This document shows, one piece after another, positions 33,854 to 45,637 of a DNA stretch of 51,679 nt (positions are counted from its first letter, which is position 1; every line of letters starts with the position of its first letter). The translations under genes were made by a program, and so were the position numbers. Location: contig JBBHKE010003089.1 in the NCBI GenBank assembly GCA_037447655.1, positions 126,253 to 177,931 on the forward strand, read 5' to 3'. This stretch comes from Zygnema cylindricum. Taxonomy: Eukaryota; Streptophyta; Zygnematophyceae; Zygnematales; Zygnemataceae. The notes below the pieces were generated by a model that did no database searches, was not told where the DNA came from, and worked only from the letters and a program-made list of their open reading frames with translations.

Positions 33854-34802
33854 GTCCAGAATTCTTTTCCTCAACGGCCAGATGTATGGATACTGGGCAG
33901 CTATGATTGAATCATCTTTTGAAACTGCTGACTTGATGGGGGTCTTGGATGGATCTCTTGCTGAAACGGATCCGAGCTGGGCTAAGAAGAACTCTCTCGC
34001 TCAAAACAATTTGATTCTTTGTATCTCAGAGAGTCTGGTTATGTCTCGGCTGAAGATGAAAAAGGCGAGCGAGATTTGGACTTCATTGAAAAATTCCCAC
34101 GAAAAGGCGAACGTCTAGGAGGAGCTTCTGGTGGCTGGCCGGATCTGGGACTACAAATGCTCGGGGGGATCTATGACCAAGTATTCTGATAAGTTTAGGG
34201 AACTCATTGATGCACACTCTTCAGCTGGTGGAACTTTTCCAGAGTTCCAGCAAGCTGCTTTACTTATTAGAGGTCTCCCAAGTCATATGAAGGGAGTGTC
34301 CGCAACTTTGAAAGGGCATAGTAAGTCTAGTTGGACTTTTCAGTTAGCTTACAATCTTATACTAGAGGAAGAGTCTACAAGTAAGGTCATTGATGGTGAA
34401 AAGAAAGTAGAGGCTTTTAGTATAGACTTTGAAAGAAAATATCAGTTTCATTAGAACAGAAACTAATTTAACCAGATTCAAAACAAGTTTAATCAGAATC
34501 AGACCCAATTTAATCAGGGCAGTCAAAGGCCATATAGACAGTCTTCTAACGCTTGTTTTTATTGTTCTGAGAGGGGACATGGTTATAAGTACTGTCCAAA
34601 ACTGAAAAAGGCAAATGAAACTGGTTTATACAGACCCGGATGGCAACAAAGCCAGTTTCACCAAGGCTTTTCTGGCAATCCATCACGAGGGAATGCCCTT
34701 TTTTCATCCTTTGCAGATGATGCAGATTCATCTCTGAGCTTCAATGATGAAGAGGATGCGGAGTTATTTGCTATGGCGGCAGCGATGGAGGGTCCTAAAG
34801 AC
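33843..34802 (+). pseudogene. gag of element E (three stops)
   Basis: MGLSSRILFLNGQMYGYWAA through the capsid domain, with a TAG at 34116, TAG at 34452 and a nearby TAA, otherwise one frame. An Asn/Gln-rich linker precedes zinc knuckle CFYCSERGHGYKYC (CX2CX4HX4C, about 34552-34593). It runs on into protease. Confidence 0.87.
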
Positions 34803-37800
34803 GGTGGATGGATCATGGACACCGGGGCATCGGCCCACATGTGCTGGGACAAAGCCGCTTTTACAAATTTAAAGCATACGCCTCCGAAAAATATCTACTA
34901 TGCTTGTGGCATGAGTGTCCAGTCATTGGCCCCGGGGGATGTATCTATAATGGTAGATGTGGGGGGAAAGTCTGTAGAAAGAACTATCCACAATGTTTTA
35001 CATGTTCCAGATTTTAAAAAGAATCTCTTTTCTACGTCTTTAGTAGAGAGTAAGGGATTTGAGGTCACCCTTAAAGGGGGGAGACAGGTTGTTAGTAAGC
35101 TAGGAAAAATAGCAGTAACATGAACAAGAGATGCCAGTAAGATGTACAGGATGGACATGGCTGAATGCAAAGAAAAAGATGTTTTGTATTCCAGTGTGTC
35201 ATCTGAGAATGAGTTATGGCATAAGAGGTTAGGACATATCAATTATGAAAGTTTGAGAAAAATGGTGAATGCTGGGAAAGTTAAGGGTGTTTCTCTCACA
35301 TCTCAGCATTTAAAAACCTGCGATGGCTGCTCACTAGGCAAAATTCATAAATTGCCATTCCCACAGGAATCGGAAAACAGAATCTACAAAAGTTCTACAG
35401 CTCGTTCATTCGGATGTCCTCGGCCCATCCCAAGTACCGTCGGCTGGAGGAGTACAGTACATGGTCACTTTCACTGATGATTTCTCCAGGTAAACAAAAG
35501 TCTATTTTATGAGGAACAAGAGTGAAGTGTTCACTCACTTCAAGCACTATAAAGTCTGGGCTGAGAAACTACACGGAGTGCCAATCTTGGCGTTCAGATC
35601 GGATAGTGGAGGTGAATACACCTCTAACGAATTTAAGCAATTTCTACTTGATGAAGGTATAAGTCACAATCTGACGGTTCCATATACTCATGAGCAGAAT
35701 GGAGTTTCTGAAAGATTAAACAGGACAGTAACAGAGGTTGCTAGGTCTATGCTTGCAGACAAAGGTGTAGATCTGAAATTATATGCTGAAGCACTAAACT
35801 GCGCAGTTTATATAAAGAATAGAGTAGCATCCAGATATATCAGCACTACACCTTATGAGCTTAGATAGGAAAGGTACAAGATGTTAGTCACTTTAAAGTG
35901 TTTGGGAGTAAATGCTATATTTTAGATAACTCCCCAGATAAGTGGAAAATGGAAGCCAAAGGCTTAGCAGGAATTCTCTTGGGGTATGATGATAATGCAA
36001 AGGGGTATAAAGTGTATGTCTTAGATAAACCAAAAATCTTTGTATCTCGGAACATTCAGATTAAAGATGAACAGGATTTGGCTGATCTGTTTAAAGTCAC
36101 AGATGAGGCGACAGAAAACAAAATACAGGAGTATGTCATCTTTCACCATCACCATCAGGTGTATTTTCCGGTGCAACCCCATCCCATAACACTTTCTGCT
36201 ACTACACCGCTTGTTCTTGCTACGGTTGCTTCTCCATTGTATCAAACTCCGGAGGACCAGACTGCTACACCTTCGGATCCTGCGGCAGTTTCAGCACCAC
36301 GAAATCGGAGATTGCCGACCATTTCAGCCTCAGAATTTCTAGGGGGAAGAAGATCTAGCTGTCGTCTGCAAACCGGTTCTCACTTTGCTTTTTCTACAGC
36401 ATCAGGGGAGCCTATGATTATCAAAGAGGCCTTGTGATCACCGGAGAGAAATCACTGGATTGAGGCGGCCAACGATGAGATGAAGTCGATTATGGAGGCA
36501 CAGACATGGGAGCTGGTGGACCTGCCTCCGGGGAGGAAAATCATTGGAAGCAAGTGGGTATTCAAAGTCAAACTAAATCCGGATAACAATATCGAAAGAT
36601 ATAAAGCCAGACTTGTGGCCAAAGGGTACAACCAGAAAGAAGGTATTGACTTTGAGGAAACCTTCTCCCCAGTCGTCAAATTTTCCTACTTTAAGAAATT
36701 TGTTGAGTATAGCTGCTATAGAAAACATGGAAATTCATCAGATGGATGTTAAGACAACCTTTTTTGCATGGAGAGTTAGAAGAAACTATTTATATGCAGC
36801 AGCTTGAAATGTATGAAGAAAAAGGAAAAGAAAAGTCAGTCTGTAAACTAATAAAATATCTGTATGGGCTGAAACAAGCCCCCAGACAATGGAACCTAAA
36901 GCTAGATGAATTTCTGACTAGTCTAGGATTTAAAGGAATCAGCTCAGATCACTCAGTATATGTCTTACAAGGGGAAGATGGAATTCTTTATATCGCTGTA
37001 TATGTGGATGATCTTTTACTAATAAGCAAACCCATAGATGAAATAAACCGTATGAAAGCAGCTTTGAGGTCTAAGTTTGAAATGAAAGACCTCGGTGAGG
37101 CTAAATATATTTTGGGCATACAAGTTGAAAGAGACAGAGATAACAGATTGATTATGCTAACCCAAAAAGAAGCAATAGGGAACAGGATGGAAAAATTTGA
37201 GATGAAAGATGTGAAGGTATATGTAACTCCCAGGGAAGCTAGGTAGAAGTTGGAGGGAAGTGAATCAGACTCAACCATAATGGTTAGTGAAAGCTTAGAG
37301 TCAGGGGAAGAAGAGTTTATGGCTACAAAGCCATATAGACAAGTAGTGGGAAGTCTTATTTATTTTATGAATTTTACAAGGCCTGACATCGCTGCAGCTG
37401 TAGGAGTCTTAAGTAGGAGTTTTCAGAACCCAAAAATAGCATATTGGGAAGCACCAAAATGGGTTCTGAGATACCTCGCAGGTACCCGAAACCTCAAGCT
37501 TATACTCAGGGGAGGAGAGGTAAAATTACAGACTTGGAGCGATGCCAGCTATGGAGATATGCCAAGCCGGAAATCAACAACTGGCTTCATTTTGAAAATT
37601 GGGAATGGAACTTGCTGCTGGAGCAGCAAATTATTGAAGGTTACGGCTTAGTCCACGATGGAGTCGGAGTATATGGCAGCCAGCTCTGCCCTCAAGGAAC
37701 TCTTATGGGTTAAGGCCACTTTGCATGAACTTGGGTATATGCAAACCGGTCCTCAGGTTATCTGGTGTGACAATCAGGCAGCAATTGCCATTGCCTCTAA

Positions 37801-37987
37801 CCATAGTCATCATTTTAACAGCAAACAGATGGATGTCAGACAACACTTTGTGAGAGAAAATGTGCTTGCAAGATTGATAAAAATGAGTTATTTACCAGAT
37901 GAAAAGATGGTGGCCGATATGATGACTAAAGCTCTTCCAGCTCCTAAGTATAAGTATTGCAGAGAGTCACTGGGGTTAAGTGAGTAA
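34803..37987 (+). pseudogene. pol of element E (protease-integrase-RT-RNase H)
   Basis: Protease WIMDTGASAHMCW (34808-34846) is intact in its catalytic D-T-G-A. Gag-pre-integrase LWHKRLGHINYESL (about 35216) and integrase SDSGGEYTSNEF follow, with an E of the DDE at NGVSERLNR. RT covers [20 protein letters not shown] (36558-36617), MDVKTTF, YGLKQAPRQWN and the catalytic YVDDLL (about 36999-37016). RNase H has TWSDASYGD and the C-terminal TKALPAPKYKY. Damage includes stops near 35121, 35493, 35866, 36435, 37242 and 37649 and frameshifts near 35400 and 36740. Confidence 0.9.
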
Positions 37988-38002
37988 GCGAGTCTAAAGA
38001 TT

Positions 38003-38010
38003 TAGGGGAG
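38003..38010 (+). other. Polypurine tract of E
   Basis: AGGGGAG directly before TGTTGAAATAAG of the 3' LTR, the usual plus-strand primer position. Confidence 0.75.
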
Positions 38011-39007
38011 TGTTGAAATAAGAAATCTTAATACTCACTAAACAGAGCTGTGAGGAGAGACCAAGTACTTAGAATAATTTTGGTCTAGATAAGTTGTAAT
38101 ACTCACCTCATTTAGTGTGACAGTAGCAGTAGTACTTTTGAAGTGTATTGTACTTCTACAGGGACACGCGTCAAAAAATAAACACCATACGGGTTTTTGG
38201 GAAAGTGCCGACACACTTAACCACGCATCACACATCGAACGAATACTGTTGAAAAATCAGAGGGACGGAGACTCAACCAATTATCCACAAAGGTAGTGGT
38301 ACAACATTCAATGACGACTGTAAATGCAAATCGAGGGAACGGACTAGATTTACGTGGGACCACAAATGACTCATCACTTTGTACGATCTCAGGTGACTTG
38401 GAGCACTTGATCAACAGTCGGCTGGACGCTAGCATCCACTGCTGACTAAGCACCCTGAACACTACTGTACGGGAATCTATTTGCATATTTGAAACACAGT
38501 TGTCTTTACTTAGCGAATTAGAATGTAGCGTTCCACTAAGTATATTTTTGTTTAGTAGTCAAATAGGGTTTGGATGTACTCACAGTACAAATAGTGTACT
38601 GATTCGGTACCTTGTCGTAGTGTAGTAGAGTACTGTTCTTCCAGGTGTAGACATCGGATTAGTTAGTTTTCAGTAGATACTCACTGTGAGTATAAAGTTA
38701 GGACTTAGCCAAAATTGTAAGCATCCAGTATTGAGATCTAACTCTCTAAGAGATAGTTTTTGGGAAACTTCCAAATGTTATATCTTATTGTATACTGGTT
38801 CAATTGGGCTGCAATTTTAGGAATTGGCAGAATGCATGTCATACTCTATTATTCTGGAATTTGGTCATATTTGGAAACTGTGAGCACATTTTGTGTTATA
38901 TCAAAGTTGGTTGTTTGATAGGATTTCTAGTAGCTTTTGCTGAAGTCTATGTCTACATCCACTACTACTCGTGGACATCCACCTGCAACTGTGGTTGTAG
39001 AACAACA
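38011..39007 (+). repeat. 3' LTR of element E
   Basis: 997 bp, counterpart of 32843-33838, ending GTAGAACAACA. Confidence 0.92.
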
Positions 39008-39052
39008 CAAATCTGATCGAGAAAGACCCAAATGTGAAACCCCTAGTATTAA

Positions 39053-40120
39053 TGAAACTCTGAGACCTCAATAAGTCCTCACAGTGGACATTTTCTAAGA
39101 AGCCTCTAAGATAACCCTAACCCCTTTGTGTTTCAACAAGAATAAATGCCATCGTAGCATTCAAAAACTCTGACCACCTTCACCCCTGTGAAAGGAAGAC
39201 TCTCCTGAGTCGATACCAAAAAGAATCTTTGAATTTGCTCCCCTGAACAGTAAGGTATGGAGGGTCAAAGTTGACTTTTTGTACAGAAGCTCTAGGGGAG
39301 AGAGGGTCATATCTACCAATTTTTTCTAAGTCCTATCCCTCTCACAAACTCTATCTACTGATGTACGGAACCAATCATATTACACTTCCGTACACAAAAG
39401 TACAACTGCCGGTGTACTTTCTGTACGGAAACTGTACGACATGGCCTAAAAGTCGGCACATATCATATCCGGGTTCGGTCCCGTATTCCCCCGAGATGCC
39501 GTGATCCAACGTAATTTTGCCACGTTTCATCTGATGTGGCGATGACCACAAACCGCCGCGATTCTTTTTCGCGATCTCGACTTTCTTCCCGTTCGTCCGA
39601 TTGAATGCAAATTTCAATCGTAGCCGTCATAAATACATGCACGGTATTTGTTTCGTTAAAGAAATAAATGCGCGGTACTAGTTTCTTATACATACCGTAA
39701 TCCGTACTTTTACATAACTGGATCTATGTATCCCGTAAACAGTTGCAGTTAAATGAATTATCCTACGTAATAATATTTAAATAAATATCAAACCCTATAT
39801 CATATATCATTAGTCTTAGACTTAACGGTTAGGACTACCGGCTACCGGCTATCTAACATTCCGCAGGTACCAGGATCAAATCTTGGTTCCGACATCTACC
39901 CTTTTAGTAAATAAACTTATCGGTTAATAAACTAATATATTTCCCGTAAACCTCTGGATAGCCTAGGCAACCATGGCTCTAGCTTCCACTCCAACTTCCC
40001 AGTGACTGCGACAAGTGTGGGAGTTGGAGAGAGAAGTTAGAGATAGATAGCCTCGGCTTCTTTCTATATTTCTATTTAAAACCTAGAAAATACTTAAAAA
40101 AGGAACCATCAATTTCTACA
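39053..40120 (-). repeat. 3' LTR of element F (B-type)
   Basis: 1068 bp. On the minus strand TGTAGAAATTGATGG...GAGGTCTCAGAGTTTCA. Both ends and the block ACACAAAGGGGTTAGGGTTA match LTR B. GTAC cluster at 39360-39450. Confidence 0.87.
39812..39892 (+). other. tRNA-like Pol III module in F 3' LTR (antisense to F)
   Basis: A-box-like TAGACTTAACGGTTAGGA, B-box-like GGATCAAATCTT (39873-39884), TTTT at about 39901. Located 228-308 bp from the LTR start. Confidence 0.63.
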
Positions 40121-40129
40121 CTCCCCTTA

Positions 40130-43100
40130 TTTTCTAGTCAATCTTTATTTTTAGACCACACTTCTCCTTGCAGAAAATTTGCGTAGGGGAAGGCACAGGT
40201 TTGGTCATCATATATGCTACCATCTCGCTACCTGGTCAGTACATTAAACTAATTATTTTGTTTTCTACTTTTTCTCTAGCAAAGCTGAGTCTAATGTCCA
40301 TGTGTTGCTTTAAAATGATGTTTGGGATTGGCAAAAATAGCGATTGCTGCCTGATTATCACAAAAAAATTCCGCACACCACTCTTAAGGTTACCAAGCTC
40401 ACCAAGTAAAGACTTGACCCATATCAATTATTTTAGAGAAGAGCAAAAGGCCATATACTCAGCCTCCATGGTTGACTGAGCAATAATTTTTTGATGTTTG
40501 CTACTCCAACAATAAGCCCCATCACCCACATATAATACATATCTAGAAGTGCATCTCCTCATCAGAGTATCACCATAACTGGCATCACTCCAAATAGTGA
40601 TGTCAGTATTCTCCCCACCCAAATGCAACCATAGATCCTTAGTTCCTATCAAATATCTAAGGACTCTCTTAGTTGCCTCCCAATCCCTCTTAGTGGGAGC
40701 ATTTAGATTTCTACTCAGCACTGCTACAGCTGCAGCTAAATCCGACCGGGTACTATTCATAAAATAGATTAGACTTCCCACTACTTTTCTGTAAGGAATA
40801 GTCTGCATGATCTCTGCATGAACTTCTGTTCTTCAGGAGATAATTCCTCGTCTAAGACTATGACTCCTTCTTCCTCACTCCCCACACTTCCCTTCTTCAA
40901 CTCCATTGGAGTTGTACAACTATTAGCTTTATTAATCTGAAATTTTTCAAGCATGTTCCCTATTGCTTTCTTGTGAGTCAATCTTATAATCTTTCTTTTT
41001 CGATCTCTTTCTACTTGAATTCCCAAAATATATTTTGCTTCCCCTATATCCTTCATTTCAAATCTCCCCTTAAGATTGGTTTTCAATTTATTATTTTTTT
41101 CCATTGATTTACTTAAAACAAGCAAATCATCAATATAAATTGCAATAAATATAATACCTTTTTCATTTCAAAAACATCGATTGAGTGATCTGAGCTGATC
41201 CGAATATATCCCAAACCGGTAAGAAACTCATCAAGCTTCTTATTCCATTGTCGAGGCGTCTGTTTCAAACCATAAAGAGATTTAATCAGCTGGCATACCT
41301 TGCTCTCCTCTCCTTCCTCCACAATTCCTTCGGGTTGGCGCATGAAGATCTCCTCTTCCAATTCTCCATGCAAAAAGGTTGTCTTGATGTCCATCTGGTG
41401 CACCTCCATGTCTTTCGCTGCTGCGAGACTGAGAAGTATGCGGAAGGAGGGAAATCTGACGACCGGGGCAAAGGTTTCCTTGTAGTCAATTCCCTCCTTT
41501 TGGATAAATCTCTTTGCCACTAATCGGGCCTTGTAGCGCTCGATTGTGTTATCTGGGTTCAGTTTTAATTTGAAAACCCACTTACAACCGATTGGTTTTC
41601 GGTTAGTTGGACAATCCACTTGCTCCCAAGTATCGGCTGCCATAATTCAGGCCATCTCCTCATTGAAGGCTATCTTCCACTGGTTTCTTTCTAGACAAGT
41701 CATTGCCTCTCCATAAGTCTGAGGTTCATCTTGATGAGATAGTTTTGTTACCTTGTTATTAACCTATTTTTCTTGCAATCTTTTGCTACTTCTCCTTCCC
41801 CCCTAAAAATCTGAGGCTAGAATAGATGGTTCTCGTGGATTCTTTCGAACAATCTCGACTTCTCCCCTGTACCTTGATTCGCAATCAATTTCCATCACGT
41901 CTTCCGCTTTGGGTAGAGTTGTCGCTGGAGTTTCCGCAGCCGAGTCTTTTTCGGTCTGATTTGTACCTGCAAGAATGTCATATTCTCTAAAACCTGGATA
42001 GTTAGGAAGCTTAAAGTCATCGGAATTTTTTGACTCAAATTTGATTTTTACTGACTTTGTATACTTGAAGGGATCGACAGACTTTCCTTCATCCATAACT
42101 ACTAGATGCTTTACTAAGATTATATCTTCCCTTTTAAGATTGTAAACTATATATCTTTTAACATCCTCATTATATCCTAATAAGTATCCCATTTTTATTT
42201 AAGGATTGAGCTTCCTATTAGACCGATGTGTATCTAGACTGAATAGTTGACTGCGAAAAACCTTTAAGTGACATATGTATGGTTTTTGGCCGGTCCATCT
42301 CTCATAAGGTGTTTGATCTTTTATAGCTCAGGTAAAAATAATATTTTTGAGGTAATTAGCGCAGTTCATTGCTTCTACCCAAAATCTTTTTCCTATCGTC
42401 TTATCCGACAACATACTTCTAGCAACATCATTTAGTGTCCTATTTAATCGTTCAGCTACCCCATTCCTTTCCGGGTTTTTTAGAACTGTCTTTTGGTGTT
42501 GAACTCCACCTTCCATCAGAAAATTCTCAAACTGGTTAGAAGTAACTCTCCACCATTGTCACTCTTTAGTCTCTTGATTGGAGTTTTATGGAGTTTTTCC
42601 CTCCATGTTTTATATTGTCTAAAACAATCATGAGGTTTTGACTTGTTTTTCAAAAAATAAACCTTGGAATACGGAGACCAATCATCAGTGATAGTCATCA
42701 TAAATCGCTTCCCCCCCCGGTGAGGGCATTTTGGCCGGTCCCCAAATATTTGTGTGTACTAAATCTAGAATTTTTTCTCCCATATAGGTGGCTGTTTTGG
42801 GAAAGGGCAATCTGTGTGCTTTACCTTGAGCACATCCACTACAATCACTAAGATTCTCACTCTCACTGAACTGAATTCCTTCCACCACTCCCATCTTTTT
42901 CATCTCTCTTAGCTTATCTAGATTCACATGCCTAAGCCTCTTATGCCACATCATTATATCATGAACACCAGCATAATAAAGTTTCTTCTTTTTATTGCTT
43001 AAAATCAGCCTAAACATCCCTATGCTACCTTCTTCAGCGCTGAAATAAACTTCCTCCTCAAAACTAGCACTAAAGACTCCTTTCCTACTGCTAGTATCAA

Positions 43101-43514
43101 AGCCCTTATCATCTAATACAGACGTAGAGATGAGGTTTTTGTTCAGCTCTGGAATAAACAATACATCGGAGAATGTTACTATAGATGTCTTTTCTTTTAC
43201 TAACACTTTCAGATCTACTGATCGTACAAGAGTAGTAGTGACTATCCTCCATCCCCGTACTCTATCTCTAACGGTGGGAATCTTTCTTATCTTAGTGAAC
43301 AAGTGCTTTATCCTTACATCATGTGCATGGAGGCACCTGAATCTACAATCTAGCATGCTTCACCTTTTCAATCCACCGTAAGCACATTTATGCTTTCGTG
43401 GAATTTCGACCTCGTTTTTTTCGCCTCCAACTCCTCATCCAAAAGAAGCTCATCGTCCTCGTCCTCGGATTCCGCCTCATGTACTTGTATCACAAGGGCC
43501 TTGGCACCCTAGAG
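40130..43514 (-). pseudogene. pol of element F with gag deletion
   Basis: After MGPPSRVP the sequence jumps to ALVIQVHEAESEDEDDELLL, removing capsid and zinc knuckle. Protease V-D-S-G-A-S-M-H-M is present but its Trp is a stop (about 43350). Integrase has LVHTNIWGPAKMP, SDNGGE and NGVAERLNR. RT KWVFKLKLNPDNTIERYKAR lies near 41515-41580, with MDIKTTFLHGELEEEIF and YGLKQTPRQWN. The YIDD site near 41130 is frameshifted. RNase H YRKVVGSLIYFMNSTRSDLA, IWSDASYGD and MEAEYMA fall in 40428-40790. About half a dozen frameshifts or stops. Confidence 0.88.
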
Positions 43515-43529
43515 GGTGGGCCCATAACC
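43515..43529 (-). other. Primer-binding site of F
   Basis: Minus strand GGTTATGGGCCCACC directly after LTR end AATTGCA, exact half-tRNA-Met match, with the gag ATG inside. Confidence 0.8.
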
Positions 43530-44580
43530 TGCAATTCTGTGTCCTCCTTGGACTACAGAATACAGGAAGCCTCTAGATAGTGTTTAACTAACCCACTTTA
43601 AGCCACAACCACTTCTGCCCAAGAAAGTAAACTGAAAATTTGAATAAACCCCTGTGCAGCCTGGACTCCCTTGAGTCCGTAGCAAAAAGAATCACTCAAA
43701 ACGCCCAACCAGCCGATAAGTTATAGGGTGGCAAAGATGCCAATTTATACAAACTCTCACAGAGAGAGGACTATCTACCTAAATTTTCCTAAGTCCTAGT
43801 TTTTCCTAATTCCCTCTCACAGCTGCTATCTACTGCCTGTACGAACCAATCACAAAACTGTATAGTACTAGAAAGTACAACTGCCGATGTACTTTCTGTA
43901 CGACCTCTATAGGACAAGGCCATTAAGTGGACGCGTGTCCACTTTCCACTCGTCCGTACGTTCCTCGGAATTCCCGCGACCGAATGATGTCTTCCCACGT
44001 GGTGCTAGGTCATGCCACGTCAATAAATGCCAAAATGATCATTCCGGGATTTTGGCGATGATGCGCGCCGTTAGATTTGACGCGAAATTCAATCTCGACC
44101 GTAATAAATACTTGCGCGATATTTGTTTCGTTGTCGAAACAAAATGCGCGATATCCATTTCAAACAAGTACAGTACTTCGTATTTTGTAGAACTGTATCT
44201 ATGCGTGGCGTTAAGAGTTACAGTTAAATGAATCTAGTACATTACAATAGTTTAAATAGTAATGAAACCCTATATCTCCTAACGGACTTCTACGACATAC
44301 TGGTTAGAGTTAATGGCTACGCCGCGCTCTGCCGGTCGGGGGTTCGAGTCCTGCCGGACTCAACCTTTTGTTGAGAGTGGCTTAAGCCACTCTTTAGTCC
44401 TTCCTATGGAGTTGAGGCAGCCATGGCTCCATTGCTCTCTCTCTCTCTCCTTCAGTGACTACAACAAGTATGGGGGCGAGAGAGAGAGAAGAGATAGAGG
44501 CAGGCTGCCTACATTTTCTTTTCATGTTTTCTAATAAATTTAGACCTAGAAAATATACTAAAAAAACTACTTATTCAACA
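43530..44580 (-). repeat. 5' LTR of element F (A/C-type)
   Basis: 1051 bp. On the minus strand TGTTGAATAAGTAG...GGACACAGAATTGCA, nearly the same end as LTRs A and C. Contains a perfect 20-bp palindrome AGAGTGGCTTAAGCCACTCT at about 44374-44393. Confidence 0.87.
44293..44361 (+). other. tRNA-like Pol III module in F 5' LTR (antisense to F)
   Basis: Best-preserved B-box of the set, GGTTCGAGTCC at 44341-44351 (exact consensus). A-box-like TGGTTAGAGTTAATGG. TTTT follows at about 44367. T-stem 4 of 5 positions pair, but the acceptor stem does not. Confidence 0.72.
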
Positions 44581-44617
44581 CCACCATGGCTGCCTCCTTA
44601 GCAGACAAGGTCAAGAC

Positions 44618-44867
<250 letters not shown>

Positions 44868-44889
44868 TAGTATTAACAAAATTATATGA

Positions 44890-44975
44890 CCCATGTTGGA
44901 TTTGAACCTAGTACCTACAAGATGTTTTACCTGCGGCAAAGACGTGCGCCTTATCCATTAAGACTTAACGAGGTT
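44890..44975 (-). other. tRNA-like Pol III module in LTR G (antisense)
   Basis: Minus strand: TTAATGGATAAGGCGCACGT resembles the D-arm of tRNA-Arg. B-box-like GGTTCAAATCC (plus 44898-44908, one change from consensus). TTTT downstream. Confidence 0.7.
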
Positions 44976-45637
44976 TCATGTGTTGGGTGTGATTTGCATT
45001 TGAAGATAGTACCAATCTACATTCTCCATTTAACGCGTTACATAACGAAACGACATTGAATTTGAACGGATGCGATTACTTGTCTTTTTCCCATCAAACT
45101 GCTCACAATAGAGCCGAAACACCAGAGTGGACATTTGGCCGTTTGTGAGCTAATGTCGGTGGATGACATGTGGCAAGCCATGAGTGGACAGCAGACATTA
45201 CGGGGAGAAAGACTACAGCTCAAGAACTAACAAGCGTTAGCGGAACAGCCATGCCGTACCATGACCGTACAAGAAGTACAGCGACACCAGTACCTTCTTG
45301 TACCTTCCAGTCTTGTGATTGGTTAGGTACAGAAGTAGTAGGAGGTTGAGAGAGGGATTTAGGACTTAGCCATTTTTTGAGGCTCCTCTCTCTGAGAGAC
45401 CTTTTCTATTTATAGGCCATCTTTGGCCAACCATAACTTAATGCTCAAGGGAGCAATTTCAGCGATTCTTTTTGCTGGGGACTCGAGGAGTCCATGCTAC
45501 ACAAGGGTGTAGTCGGTCAAAGTTTTTGCTTGCAAGGGTGGCACTTATTCAGTGGGAAAGACAAAAGGGAAAATATTATCCTAGAGGCTTCATATAAGGT
45601 GGACATTTCGCGGACCAATGGAGGTCACATAATTACA

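Larger units (their letters stand above)
32843..39007 (+). mobile_element. Complete but decayed copia element E
   Basis: LTRs 32843-33838 and 38011-39007 (about 996 bp, roughly 95% alike by eye) with all copia domains in order: gag, protease, integrase, RT, RNase H. Flanks CAGGT (32838-32842) and CAAAT (39008-39012) are probably a 5-bp target duplication, since element F shows that the unoccupied site read GGTACAAATC. It belongs to a different subfamily from A-D and F, closer to fragments X and Y, and its LTR lacks the tRNA-like module. Confidence 0.9.
23801..39052 (+). mobile_element. Copia-type LTR retrotransposon B, split by insertions C/D and E
   Basis: 5' LTR 23801-24834 and gag-protease 24835-26363, then resumption of pol at 31846 exactly where homology to F requires (HDI...M-L-W-Q-K-R-L-G-H). 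Integrase runs to 32842 and a last scrap lies at 39008-39052 (GTNLIEKDPNVKP). The gaps are solo LTR C (26364-31845, target AAGTT/ATGTT) and element E (32843-39007, target CAGGT/CAAAT). The RT, RNase H and 3' LTR are missing beyond 39052. Confidence 0.82.
39053..44580 (-). mobile_element. Inverted copia element F, gag-deleted and chimeric
   Basis: 5' LTR 43530-44580 (A/C-type), primer site, only about eight gag codons, then a jump to the post-knuckle linker. Protease, integrase, RT and RNase H follow, then polypurine tract AAAATAAGGGGAG and a B-type 3' LTR 39053-40120. The LTRs belong to different subtypes and the coding region matches B more than A. No matching target duplication flanks it (TTAA on the left, CCACC on the right). 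Confidence 0.85.
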
